Source of the DNA: Diphasiastrum complanatum
Taxonomy: Eukaryota; Streptophyta; Lycopodiopsida; Lycopodiales; Lycopodiaceae
Direction: 5' to 3'
Assembly (NCBI GenBank): GCA_029204225.1
Contig: CM055108.1
Location: 15,032,722-15,096,721, forward strand
Length of the DNA: 64,000 nucleotides
The notes below the pieces were generated by a model that did no database searches, had not been told where the DNA came from, and saw nothing but the letters and a program-made list of their open reading frames with translations. Of the stretch, positions 33,562 through 46,257 are shown in pieces. Each line of letters opens with the position of its first letter. Position 1 is the first letter of the stretch. A program made the position numbers and the translations under genes.

Positions 33562-34789
33562 TAAAAATGTAACAAATATATCATTGTTATTTGGAAACAC
33601 TGTTATAAACTTTTTTTGGCACATGGTCGCATATGAAGTGTGTGGTATTCATAATGTGATAGCTTTAACAAAGTTACGATAACAAGTTGTGAATACGAAT
33701 CTGCATAAATAAAAATAACGTGTTAGTGTTAAGTTTCACATAGACATGGACGTACATATTAAATGCAGTTCAATACAAATATACACAAATCAATAACGAT
33801 AGTAGTGTTAAGTTCTGCAGGAAGACGGACGTGCACTAATAAATGCAATTTAACCAACAATTTTAGAAACAAAATTTGAAGAATGTACGCACGGGTAAGT
33901 AAGAAGTTAATTTCAGAAATAAAGTCTACGACAACGCAGTTTACAGATAAGTTAATGATTGCAATTGGCAAGGCACAAGTGACATCTCGAAAACTTGTTG
34001 CTCACGTCATTTTGTTATTATGGCATTATTCACTTGTCTATGTGTGGTATAGCTACTATTAGTTTGATAATTTTATGTATAAAAAACATATATAAGTTTT
34101 AGACATAAGTAAATAAATTATAAACAATAAATTAATGTTGAAAGAGCCATAATATTTTTTATAGCCTAGCTATGTTTTTGTATTTTTTGAAAATTCCATT
34201 TCATATATTTGAAACCAAATTAGTTGCTTCATATTTTTACAATTTAATCATGTATTGGTTTAGTTATTCGCAATCTAGTTCCAATTTGAACTTAAAAATA
34301 TTTCATACAATTTTAGACATTTATCCATGTATTGTCTAACTGGTATTTCGATATTCAAAATGTTGAATGCTAACGTGAATTTGTATATTTTGTAATATCT
34401 ACATAAGAACTTGACATACGACCATGGTGGAAAGAATTATGCTAAGTTCAATATTTGTTTTTATAAGTTTAAGATTTGTAAAACCCCTTTTTTCATGTTC
34501 TCTTGATTTCCTATCATGCTCAAATACATATTATAGTACTTGTCTATATACATCATGATTTCTAGTTTTAATAGCGAATATTATATCGAGACCAAATTAG
34601 CTCATTCCCCTGAACATAAATTCAGGATGTCTTAGTTACGTGCACATTGTTATTACTATTTGCGTTGTACCAAAACCAAAAAAAATGAGTTTTATTGTGC
34701 ACATATGATGGTATATATAATTGGCAGTTCGTTAACACTATATTATATAATTTATTGTATAAAGTAAACTACTCGCACACACGTAATAA
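33562..34789. other. AT-rich intergenic, nothing recognised
   Basis: No gene or clear element. Confidence 0.45.
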
Positions 34790-35230
34790 TATATATGTTT
34801 GTTTGGTTCAACGGTAGATTCATCACTATCAATGTGATGTGTATTGAGCTCACAATGTTCATCATTGACACAATCGATTGTTGCCAAGCTGTGGCTCTAG
34901 TTGATGATATTCGTAGCTTTGGTATAGTGGCCCTTCTATTCAATGTCACGGTAATTTTCAAGAATCGACTTTGTAATAGAGGATCCATATTCGGTGATTC
35001 GTGCAGGTTTGATCTTACCAGCAGAGTCTATTGTGACTGATGTTTCTCGATTGCCAAATGTAACGCGCTCTCTATTCCAATCGTGCACTACACGTGCGTT
35101 AGAGAGCCATGGCCTACCTAGGAGTAATTCATAGGAATAGACGTTGCTAGGGATATCGAGCACTACCAAATCTAACGTGAAGCCCAAATCTCTTAGTTTC
35201 AGTCTTATGTCTGGTATTAAGGTCGTTAGA
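34790..35230 (-). pseudogene. Ty3/gypsy aspartic protease C-terminal fragment
   Basis: Minus strand: DLVVLDIP..., YELLLGRPWLSNARVVHDW and RERVTFGNRETSVTID. This matches the C-terminal half of gypsy retropepsin (conserved ILGRPWL) up to the linker before RT; stops appear from about 34935 on. The DSGA active site is not present; sequence upstream of 35230 changes abruptly to the CACTA subterminal repeats, so an insertion or break lies there. Confidence 0.65.
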
Positions 35231-35299
35231 ATCCGACGACTTCAAAATACGTCGCAGTTCGACAGGCACAACATGCCGAATTTTGAATACAAAAATCCC

Positions 35300-35625
35300 G
35301 ATGACAGAAAGACGCGTCGACGTGGACGTCGCATTGCGACGTCCAAAGACGTCGCAAAAGAAATGATGTGGACGTCCCAAAATTGTGACGTCCTGAAATC
35401 ATGTCGGATTTCGACGTCTGTAAACACAGAATGATGCTAAAATTTTTCCGACGGATGTCCGACGCCCATCCGACGTCCATCTGATGTATACTTGGACGTC
35501 GGATTTCGACGTCCCAGATAGTTGTCGGAATCCGACGTCTGTTAACAAAATGATAAAAAAAAAAGGTCCAACGTGTGTCCGACGTCTATCCGACGAGTTT
35601 GGACGTCAGATTCTGACGTCCCAAA
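35300..35625. repeat. CACTA subterminal repeats rich in GACGTC
   Basis: Around twelve GACGTC palindromes in 330 bp, arranged in about 125-bp units containing GTCGGATTTCGACGTC and TCCGACG. Clusters of short repeats near each end are the binding sites of TNPA-type proteins in CACTA elements. Confidence 0.7.
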
Positions 35626-36223
35626 TTAGGTAAAAAAAAATAAAAAATGCGTAAAAAATAGCGCGCGCATTTTTATCGGGTTGTTCTTGGAGTTGAGTTC
35701 TTGGAGAAGCGATGGTCGTGAATTGTTTTTAAAACAATATTTTTGAGTTGCATTCAACATTTGGATCAAACAACAAACTAAGCATGAGGTACTTTTCATT
35801 CTTAAATTACTTTTCATTTTATATTTTATTGTATTACTTGATGTCCATTATGAATGACAATACTTTATTGCATTGCTTTGTGCACATCATAAATTTCATT
35901 TAGATTTCTATATATGATATTGATTGTTATTTTGAAATCCAACATTGCACATGGTTTTGATTTCTTAATTGGTTATTACGTCAATCCACATCTCTAAATT
36001 TGACATTGCAATTTTTAAGAAAAGAATATTGCACATATAAAAGCAATGGCAATATAGCACAATCATTTGCATTAATGATATTTTCATAATATGAATCAAT
36101 GTATTAAAAAATTGATGCTTTAATGTCGCACGAGTCTTTCTAGATCAACTAAAATTTATAAACCTAATCTACTCGTCGTCGTCGTGACGTCCAGTCTGCA
36201 TGAACACAAGCAAACAAACTACA

Positions 36224-37150
36224 TTAATATTTTATACTTGATAGTATTAAATTAAATAAAATTGATGTCAAAATACAAACCACATTAGTATGAATACAAA
36301 AACTAGTACTTACATTTGGAGGATGACCCTCGCTCTTTAGTTTGTCGACTAATGTGTCGTACGATTCCCTGTAGGCATATTCGTATTCCTCCTTAGTTGG
36401 CAGACGTCCATAGTCCACCAACTATCCATGCATTCAATTTAATTTGAAATTAATTAAGGGCTACTTTGAAGCAACTAGTCATATTGCATATTAAAAAATA
36501 AAAGCATATGAAATCAAAGATAAACTATAAGAGTAGTGTAAGTTCACTTACTATGCTTGCTTGCAATCCCGCCTTTCCGCTTGAGCCCAACCTAGAATCG
36601 CCTATCCCATGCATCCTAGCGACCGCAACATCTTTCTAAATCTTGTATTTATCTGGTGTTTGTTCATCCGCTTTTACACGGTTCCAATCATTTCTTGAAC
36701 ACTAGGAGGGCTTAAATAAGCTCGTCGTGCCATATCACGACGATGCCTAATCTATAAGCTCATATGCTTATGAATTTCCTTCTCCTCGAATTTCTCTTCT
36801 TGTTGGAATTCGTCACGAAGGGTACCAATAACCTGTCGTTTATCGGCGGCAAGTTGTTCGGACCATTTACTAAATAATTTGTCGCCAAAATGGCGTTGGC
36901 ATAAAGAATAGAGTCGGTCCAAAACCACTCACCTTTTTCTATTGGCAATTATATTGCCTTGAGAATCCACGTCATAATAAGGATTTGTGGATGACTCTTC
37001 GGTGGGGGAGGGAGTCGCGGCCGCTTGTGAGGGACCACCCTCATCTCGGTTAAGCATACTTTGCAGTTGTGTTTTTTGCTCAGGAGTTAATGATTCATAT
37101 AAATTTTTTACATAGTCTCTCGAGCTTTCACCACTGTTTGACCCTGACAT
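36224..37150 (-). pseudogene. CACTA TNPA-like protein gene (Ptta/En/Spm family), decayed
   Basis: Starts MSGSNSGESSRDYVKNLYES (ATG near 37150), continues through STNPYYDVDSQGNI to a splice-donor-like GTGAGT. The next coding block reads RHFGDKLFSKWSEQLAAD, EFQQEEKFEEKEIHKHM and MARRAYLSPPSVQEM, and the last block has GRLPTKEEYEYAYRESYD. This is the layout of the plant transposase Ptta/En/Spm family, which binds subterminal repeats. Several in-frame stops and shifts show it is inactive. It is divergent from tnp2. Confidence 0.6.
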
Positions 37151-37603
37151 GATTACTACATTCATAAACATAAAATACATTACAATAAACCCTAATATAT
37201 TGAAATGAAGTAGAAAAGAAAATCGATTATAGAACTTCAATGCATGTTGAAGTGGGACTTTCATACCCGTGTTAACAAAAGAAGAGAGATATGCACATAG
37301 AGCTCGAGCCTGCACGAAGATGCAAAAAAATCATATAAGCGACAATGTATAAGAATAGTACTATCTAAAAATTAAAACATTAGAATCATACAATAATTTT
37401 ATGTCATTTGTGTTTTGTACCTGTGCATATATGCAGTTTATCACAACGAGATTAATTACATTCAGATCAGTCCAGCGATGAAGACACTACTCAAGTTAAC
37501 AAGGTAAGTAATAAACATGCATGTTTTTTTGTTCATGAAAACTTTGTTATTATAAGTTAAAATATTGTGCTAAAGTGACATGTACTTGATTTTTGTTTCT
37601 CGT

Positions 37604-40600
37604 AGAGAAATAAAATAAAATATGGTGCACATGCCTCAAGTGTGATGGACAAAAGATGCGTGAAAGACGCATTGTTGAAAATCATTTGTGAAAGTTTGGA
37701 CGAAAAGAAGAAGGTCAACCATCGAATTTGGAAGACGTTAAGATTTGTTAATGTTATATGATTGTTTTTTATTATAATCTTCGTCAATCTATATATGTCA
37801 CTTATGAAATTTGTTTCATGTGTGTAGTCTATACATCGAATGCCATTCCACGAAGTTGATCCATTCGTATTTAGTTACAATCAACGTCAAGTCTTGATAG
37901 ATATGAGAAAACAAAGAATCAAACAAATTGAAGAGACAAACACAATTGAAAAAAAGAATAATCAACTTGATTCTAATGATTATGATGATGAGGTGCAACA
38001 TAATGGAGCAATGCACAACATGTTTGAATCTTACTTTGAAACAAATGAGAATGATGATATGCATGCATCTTTTAATGAAAACGGAGATCACGAACAATTT
38101 GAGATTGATGAAGACGAGATTCTATTGCACAAGGAGGCAGACGCTCCTTTATATCTTGGAGCATCCATTTCGAGACTAGCTACATCAATTCTTATTCTAA
38201 ACATTCAAGCAACATACAAATGGAGTGATCGTAGCATGACATTTTTATTCGGGTACTTAACGCATAACACAACTATTATACTTTATAGCGTATTTACATT
38301 AAGTTAAATTTTTTTCTTCTCTAACAACTCACATTGCTCTTTTTTTAGGTTGTTGCATCGAATACTTTCGAAAGAAAATGTGATACCTAAAACACGAAAG
38401 AAGCACGAAAGATGATGACCATGCTTGGAATGGATTACAACACAATACATGCATGTCCAGAAGACCATGTTCTATATAGAGGTGAGCATTCAGAAAAGCT
38501 TCAATGTCCAATGTGTAACGCTTCACGTTTTCGAGATGACGTACAAGGGGATAAAGTGCCACGAAAAGTGTTACGACCTTTTCTAATTATCCCACGATTG
38601 CAACATTTATTTCGATGTAAATCTTTGGCACAATTAATGGATTGGCATGTCAAAAATCGATCTACGGATGATGTGATACGAGTACCAAGTGATTCACCTG
38701 CATGAAAACATATTGAAGACCAATGGCTCGAGTTTAAAAATGAACCTTGTAATTTGAGATTTGGCCTTGCTATGGATGGCGTAAATCCTTTTAGCGTTCA
38801 AGCATCAACTTGGTCCACATGGCCAGTTGTGCTTGTTAATTATAACATACCTCCATGGTTGAGTATTAAAACGGGACACTTGTTATTGGCTTTATTGATT
38901 CCAAAAAAGTACAAGGCCAAGAACATGGATGTGTATCTTGCACCTTTGGTCGATGAATTGTGCATTCTTTGGAATGGTATTCACGCTTACGACATCTCGA
39001 GACCTTTACAACAACAAAAATTCGTTGTTTGTGGAATTCTAATGTGGACGATGCATGACTACCCTGGTTTAAGCAAATGTTCAAGTATCTATATAATGAA
39101 TCTAATTCGTTTTAGGGTTTAACGTTGGAGTATATTTAACTAATCTTATGTTTAGTTTGGTTTATGAACTATGCAGGTTTAACCACATCGGGTTACAACG
39201 CATGTTATATTTGTGGACCATTTTTGGAGGGTCGACATAGCACAAATATGTTAAAAAAATGGTGTACAAAAGTAATCGCAAATACTTGCCACCTGATCAT
39301 CCTTTTTGAAGGTCGAATAGGCGATTTTTTAGAGGACAAGGAGATAATCCTCTAGCTACACCACCACCTCCACGCATGGGAGTATCAAAATGGCATGGTG
39401 AATGGCTTAAACATCACGACATTAATTCTTCATGGAATGAATACATTGATGGTATGAAACAGTTGTCTATTTTTCATAAATTATCCTATTGGAGAAATTT
39501 ATTGATAAACCATCTATTGGATCCTATGCACATATTCAAAAACGTTGGTGAATCCTTATGGAACCACATCATTGGCATAAAAGACAACTTTGCAGCTCGT
39601 AAAGATCTACAAGCGGCCGATGTGAAGAGACCCTATTGGATTCAATGCACCGAAGGTGGAGATGAGATTCTACCTAGCGTGTCATGGATTCTTACAAAAG
39701 AGCAACTCTCATATGTTAAACATATCATAAAACAAATGAGAACTCCAACAGGCTATGCACATTCTTTATGCAAGTCATTTACCAAAGATGGTAAATTAAG
39801 TGGATTGAAATCACATTAATGGCATAAGATGTTGCAATTCATACTTTCACTTTCTATTCGAGGTCTCTTCAACGATGACGTACGAAATATGCTTTACAAT
39901 TTGTCATCGATGATTAGGTTTGTATATTTTTTCAAGCACTTGTATAAATATGTGTTATTTCAATTTTTTAATGTGTTAAACAACCTAATGTACTATCAAT
40001 CTTGCAGGTGGATTTCCTCAAAAGAAATAAAAATTAGTGAATTGGATTCCATGAAAATCCAAATGATCGAAATGGTATGTTTGTTGGATAGAGATTTTTC
40101 AGTTTCCTTTTTGGATATACAAGTTCATATTCTAGTGCATTTGGTCGAAGAATATCAATTGCAGGACCTGTGCACACGAGATGGATGTTTTACCTTGAGC
40201 GCTTTATAAAAGTTTTGAAGGGCTTTGTGAAACAAAAGGCAAGGCCAGAAGGTAGCATTGTAGAAAGTTGGCTTGTACAGGAATCTTTGCTTTATATCAC
40301 CGAAATAATCTTACAGTTGCATCCTGCAAGTCCAAAAATGTGCTGTGAAGAAGAAGATGAACGTGTTAAGGGTGAAGTACCACAAGGAAATGGTATGCAA
40401 AAAAAACTTTCACCTCAATTAAATGAGAAAATTGACACATTCATACTACATAATTGTGGACAAATGGAAAAGTGGATTTCAAGGTATGAAGAAGCCAAAA
40501 AGGAAAGAAACATAACATTGAAACGAAGAAGAAATATCAATCGAAGAAGAAGAAAGGCGTTGGAGAACGACAAACCTTTGGAGCCTTTACCTTCAAAATA

Positions 40601-40896
40601 CTCTCGTGAATGGGTTTTTGATACGATGCTAAAAGCATCCAAAAACGGAAAAGAAGTGATCGAATTAGAATGGAAATTTGTTCGTGGATGTGGATGGAAA
40701 GTTAGTGTAATATTGTTTTTGTGAAGTTTTGTTTTTGTACTACTCAATATAGTATTTCTAATTACACACATTTGTTTTTTTTTTGTGTTTTAGTATAGAT
40801 CATACACTGCCATGTGGGCATATGGACACCATTATCGTGTTGAGAAAGTTGACAACAAGCGACGTACATATGACTGTGGTATAATGGCCAACTTTC
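37604..40896 (+). pseudogene. CACTA tnp2 transposase, 5' part
   Basis: Blocks in order: a zinc-rich transposase-associated domain (CTCLKCDGQKMRERRIVENH, about 37625-37690), an acidic linker (37840-38300), then the Transposase_21 core. The core shows CPEDHVLYRGEH, CPMCNASRF, FGLAMDGVNPFSV (first catalytic Asp), AGLTTSGYNACYICGP and HLLDPMHIFKNVGE (second Asp). DUF4218 follows at about 39829-40300 with VEEYQLQDLCTRDG. The final block YRSYTAMWAYGHHYRVEKVD enters DUF4216 and stops at the copia insertion. Intron-like gaps occur at about 39067-39176 and elsewhere. In-frame stops (a TGA at about 38703 where Trp is expected) and a frameshift near 39270 show decay before or after insertion. The intact protein would cut CACTA ends. 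Confidence 0.8.
40837..40896 (+). repeat. 60-bp flanking duplication, left copy
   Basis: GTGTTGAGAAAGTTGACAAC...GCCAACTTTC; the right copy is at 55275-55334 with a single G/A difference. Both encode the same part of DUF4216. Confidence 0.95.
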
Positions 40897-41578
40897 TGTT
40901 AAAAATTCACAATTCTAGCTTGACTAGTTTTGGTCATATGACTTGTAAATAGTTAGATGGTCATGATGTGGCTTGTCACACGTGCCAAATAGCATAGGAT
41001 TCCATTCATAAGGATGTTCTCAAGTAGACCTAAGTGTTAGAACCTTTGGAATGAGTCCAAATTATGCTTAGATACAAGGGAGAAAAAATAGGAGCTATTT
41101 TTGGTAATTTTTGCATTGTTGAGGGATCTCCAAGATTCCAACCCTAACTTGGTAGGGATGAAAGATCCACCAAAATTAGCATTAGGGATAGGTTTAGGGC
41201 TACTCATACCTGCCCAAAACCGTGATGGATCATGTATATATAGGTGATGATATCTCACCAAAATCAATCAAGCAATTTCATGTTTTTTCTCTCATAATGG
41301 TGCAATTGCTCTCTATGTTCATAATTGTTTGAGTACTTGTGATTACTAATGATTATAGGATTGAATGTAGGTCTGGTGTACAGTACTCAGACTGTGGGAG
41401 GCCGTACTTTCACACGTGTGAAGCCTTCTTCAAGGATTTGGGCCATTTAGTGAGGTTCAAGCATAGATTTTTGATGGATTTTGATGGTTCAACTTGTGCT
41501 AATCTTATGAAATCATAATCTATTGTTTCCCTCATCATTTCAAGTGTTTTAGGATCCTTATTTGCTGTAATTTTTACA
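40897..41578 (+). mobile_element. Copia LTR 1 (plus orientation), 682 bp
   Basis: TGTTAAAAATTC...TAATTTTTACA. It carries a U3 G-box (CACGTG 40979-40984), a TATA box (TATATATA 41235-41242) and a palindrome TTCACACGTGTGAA downstream of it. It is followed by TGTACTCAGAGC, a three-mismatch relic of the primer-binding site, then by LTR 2 in opposite orientation. No body belongs to it. Confidence 0.95.
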
Positions 41579-41591
41579 TGTACTCAGAGCA

Positions 41592-42273
41592 TGTAAAAAT
41601 TACAGCAAATAAGGATCCTAAAACACTTGAAATGATGAGGGAAACAATAGATTATGATTTCATAAGATTAGCACAAGTTGAACCATCAAAATCCATCAAA
41701 AATCTATGCTTGAACCTCACTAAATGGCCCAAATCCTTGAAGAAGGCTTCACACGTGTGAAAGTACGGCCTCCCACAGTCTGAGTACTGTACACCAGACC
41801 TACATTCAATCCTATAATCATTAGTAATCACAAGTACTCAAACAATTATGAACATAGAGAGCAATTGCACCATTATGAGAGAAAAAACATGAAATTGCTT
41901 GATTGATTTTGGTGAGATATCATCACCTATATATACATGATCCATCACGGTTTTGGGCAGGTATGAGTAGCCCTAAACCTATCCCTAATGCTAATTTTGG
42001 TGGATCTTTCATCCCTACCAAGTTAGGGTTGGAATCTTGGAGATCCCTCAACAATGCAAAAATTACCAAAAATAACTCCTATTTTTTCTCCCTTGTATCT
42101 AAGCATAATTTGGACTCATTCCAAAGGTTCTAACACTTAGGTCTACTTGAGAACATCCTTATGAATGGAATCCTATGCTATTTGGCACGTGTGACAAGCC
42201 ACATCATGACCATCTAACTATTTACAAGTCATATGACCAAAACTAGTCAAGCTAGAATTGTGAATTTTTAACA
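41592..42273 (-). mobile_element. Copia LTR 2 (3' LTR of element 1)
   Basis: Complement of LTR 1 with about one mismatch seen, sharing variants absent from LTRs 3-7 (GAAAAAACATG; AATGCTAATTTTGG). The polypurine tract (minus GAGGAGGAG, 42274-42282) adjoins it. Confidence 0.95.
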
Positions 42274-42287
42274 CTCCTCCTCACTAT

Positions 42288-45200
42288 CTAGCTTGGTTCA
42301 ATCATTGCTTTACTAATCACTCCAAGTGATGATCTGAACTTCATAAAAGGTGTCTTTTGAAGTGGTTTAGTAAGTAGATCAGCTACACATTCATTGCTTG
42401 GAACATGCTCCAAAGCAATCTCCTTGGCTTGCACCATTTCTCTCACAAAGTGATGGCATATCTCAATGTGCTTAGATCTTGCATGGAAGATTGGGTTAGA
42501 TGCAAGGTGTTGGGCTGATATATTGTCATTGTAGCTGATTGGTGCCTCCTCTGAATCCATGATCTTTAGTTCCACCAATAATCTCTTGATCCAAAGTACC
42601 TCCTTTGTAGTGGTTGTCAAAGCTTTGTACTCGGCCTCGGTTGAAGATAGAGATATAGTTTCTTGCTTTTTTTGAAAGCCATGAAACCACACCTTCTCCT
42701 ATGAAAGTTGAATAGGCACTTGTTGATTTCCTATCCCTCTTGTCCCCTGCAAAATCTGAATCACTAAATGCATGAAGGTTAATCACATCTCCTCTATATA
42801 GAATCCCAAAATCCAATGTACCCGAGATGTATCTTAGAATCCTCTTAGCCTTTTTCCAATGGATATTCAATGGCTTTTGCATGGATTGGCTCAACCTACA
42901 TACACTAAAGCTAAGATCTGGTCTAGTTATAGTGATCCACATTAAGGAACCTATAAGTTGCCTAAACAAAGTGATGTCCATGAAGGATCTTTCATCATCT
43001 TCATTTGGCACTTTTACATCTTGCTCCATTGGTGTGTCAACACTTTTGCATACTTCCATCTTAAACTTCTTCAAAAGACTTTGAGCATAGTTTACTTGAC
43101 TTATAAAGATAAAATCAGACCCTCTAAGTACTTCTATGCCTAAGATGAAGTGAAGACACCCTAGATCTACCATCTTGAACTCTAAGGATAGATCTATCTT
43201 GATTTTTTCAATACCATCAACACTATTTCCACTAATGATGAGGTCATCTACATAAATGAGTAAAAGTACAATACCAACATCATCAAACTTAATGTAAAGA
43301 GTGGGATCATATTCACTTTGAACAAAAGAAAGTGAAATAAGATAGCAATGTAGTCTTGAATTCCAAGATCTCGAGGCTTGCTTCAAGCCATAGATGCTTC
43401 TTTGGAGATGGCATACTTTGTTCTCCATTCCATGCTTGATGAACCCTTGTGGCTGCTCCATATAGATATCCTCTTCCAAAAAACCATTCAAGAAAGCATT
43501 AGAGACATCCATTTGACATAGAATCCATCCAAAATGTGATGCAAGTGCAATGATTAGTCTTATTGTGACCATCTTGGCCACGGGTGCAAAAGTTTCCTCA
43601 TAGTCTATCCCTTTCTCTTGAGCATAACCTTTTGCAACTAATCTTGCTTTATGTTTGTTAACACTCCCATTTGCATTCAACTTAAGCTTGAAGACCCACT
43701 TGCATCCTATTACATTCCTTTGAGGTCTCTCAACAAGCAACCAAGTTTCATTCTCAATCAAGGCATCATACTCATCCAGCATAGCTTTATACCATTCTTT
43801 GGAGTTCAATGCATCTTCAACGTTAGACGGTTCTTCAAAACTAGATAAAGCATAAGAAGTGGATGAGATACCCTCAACTTGCTGTCCTTTGCCTTGATAT
43901 GTGAGCCTTGATGGCTCCACTTTTGCCCTTGAAGATCTCCTTGGTGTGATAGGTGGGTTTGGTGCTTGCTCCTCCATGAGCTCCTCCTCAAAACCAAGAT
44001 CTTGCTCCTCGGCCATCTTCTTCTTGATTGTTGGAGCACTTGAGCCTTCTTCAAGCATATGCATATGATGTTCATCAAAGATGACATCCCTTGAAACAAC
44101 AAATTTGTTCAAGGATGGGAGATAGACTTTGTAGCCCTTGCTTGAGCTTTCATATCCAAGCATGATCCCTCTTGTGGAAGATGGATCCTCCTTGGTTCTT
44201 GTTTCCAATGGCACATGCACATAACATATACACCCAAAAACTTTCAAGTGATTAAGATTGGGTTTCTTTCCATACAACATCTCATAAGGAGTTTTGCCTT
44301 CAATTGCTTTGCAAGACACCCTATTCATCAAGTAGTTTGCACATACAAGAGACTCACCCCAAAAGGATTTGGGCAAACAAGCATCTAATCTTAAAGCCTT
44401 AGAACATTCACATAATGTTCTATTCCTTCTTTCAGCAACTCCATTTTGTTGAGGAATGTAAGGACAAGAAGTCTCTTTCTTGATCCCTTCCTCCTCACAA
44501 AAGGCCTTGAACTCATTGGAGATGAATTCTCCACCATTGTCACTTATAAGAATCTTGATGCTATGATTATGATGCTTTTCCACAAACAACTTGAACTTTA
44601 CAAAAGTATCAAATACTTGAGACTTGCAGGAAAGTAAGAACACCCAACAATATCTTGAGTAGTCATCAATGAAGGTTAACAACATGGATGAACCTCCATT
44701 AGATTTGGTGCTAGCAATGTGCACATCCGAGTGTATGAGTTCAAGAGGATGAGATGACTTTGTGATGGAGTTAGGAAACACCTTCTTATGTGCCTTGGAT
44801 AAGGCACAAGCTTCACAAACCTTGTCTTCCTTCCCAATAGACCTTGGTAGGCCTAAAGCATACTCCTCCTTGATCATAGCCTCCATGGAACCCGAGTTGA
44901 CATGTCCAAGTCTTTTGTGCCATAAAGTAAAGGTAGATATCTTGCTCTTCTCGGCCAACATGACAACATTAGTATCCAAAAATGCATCCAACTTATAAAG
45001 TTTGCCAAGTCTAGTGCCCTTAGCCACTATCTTACCCTTCTTCTTGATGAAACATTCATTTGAAGCAAAGTCAATATTGAAACCATTGTCTACCATTTGG
45101 CCAACACTTAGTAGATTCTTTGTTATTTTAGGAATGTACAAAACACCTTCTATGTTGATTTTTTTGGAAGATCCTAAGCAAAGGGGAATGCTACCAACTC

Positions 45201-46257
45201 CTTCAATCTTACAAGCTTCATCATTTGCTGTATAGATAGACTTTATAGGTCCATCATAAGATAAGAGAGAAGAGAAAAATTCCCTTTTACTAGTCATGTG
45301 TGAACTAGCACCCGAGTCAATCCACCAAGGATCTTCTCCTTTGAAGCTTGTTGAAGAAAATATGGACATCATGAGAGAGTCCTCATGTGAACTCTCCTCC
45401 TCCTCCTCTTTGCTCATGTTGGCTTGGCTTTGATCTTGCTTCCTCTTGAAGCATTCCGAGGCATAATGCCCCATCTTGCTACAATAGTAGCACTTCACCT
45501 TTGATTTGTCCTTCTTGACTTTGGTGGTTGATGGAAATGCCTTTGGGGGTCCTTCTTGATCCTCAAGCTTTGTAGACTTCTTGAATGTTGATCCTTTGCC
45601 TTTGGACTTGCCTTTGCCTTTGGTGAAGAGAGCTTGGTCATCTCCACCTTGGATGGAAAGCCTATCCATCCTCTCTTGCATTTGGCTCCTTCTTGATTCC
45701 TCGGCCATGAGTGTGCCTTGGAGTTCTTCAAGTATGGGTAGCTTACCCATAATTGCATATCCCTGAACCAAATTGTCAAATTCAAAGCTTAGTCCATTCA
45801 ATATGAGTTGAACAAGCTCTTCATCCTTGATAGGGTCACCTATAAAGGCTAGCTCTTTGTTCAATTCCTTTACTCTTAGGACAAAAGTATGTGCACTCTC
45901 TCCTTTCTTTTGATAGCTTCTATAGATTTGATTCTTCAAAGCTAACATTCTAGTTTGGTTCTTGGATTCATAGACCTTTTGCAAAGTCTCCCAAGCATCT
46001 TGAGCTGAAGTGCAATCTCCTACCTCTCTTAAGAGTTCATTTGCAACATTCATTTTTATGCAATGTAGTGCAACATTGCACCTCTTGATGTATTTGGCTT
46101 TTTCTTGAGGATGAATAGGTTCACCCTCCTTACCATTTACAATTTCCATCAGATCTTGCATGATCATGATAGATTCCATTCTAACTTTCCATATGGAATA
46201 GTTAGTTTTGTTGAGCCTTTCATTAGTATCCAAAAGATATGCATTTATAGATGCCAT
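42288..46257 (-). pseudogene. Copia gag-pol polyprotein, element 1, one-base frameshift
   Basis: Same polyprotein as the intact one at 49811-53779, starting MASINAYLLD. The frame is open for about 1190 codons through Gag, zinc knuckle, protease, integrase and RT, then an extra T in a run (seven at 42667-42673 against six at 50190-50195) shifts RNase H out of frame after SWLSKK. The lost part continues in the next frame to the same stop. It also carries changes at normally conserved integrase sites (Ile for Arg before SDNGGEF; CPYIPQQNG for CPYTPQQNG). It could not supply RNase H, but could be mobilised by element 2, whose ends are the same. Confidence 0.93.

Noticed and set aside
35144-35480. 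Several overlapping ORFs in the GACGTC array
   Set aside because: Repeat-driven frames on both strands with no domain.
42827-45766. Plus-strand frames opposite the copia gag-pol (also 50349-53288)
   Set aside because: Antisense shadows of the polyprotein; same frames in both elements because the coding strand is conserved.
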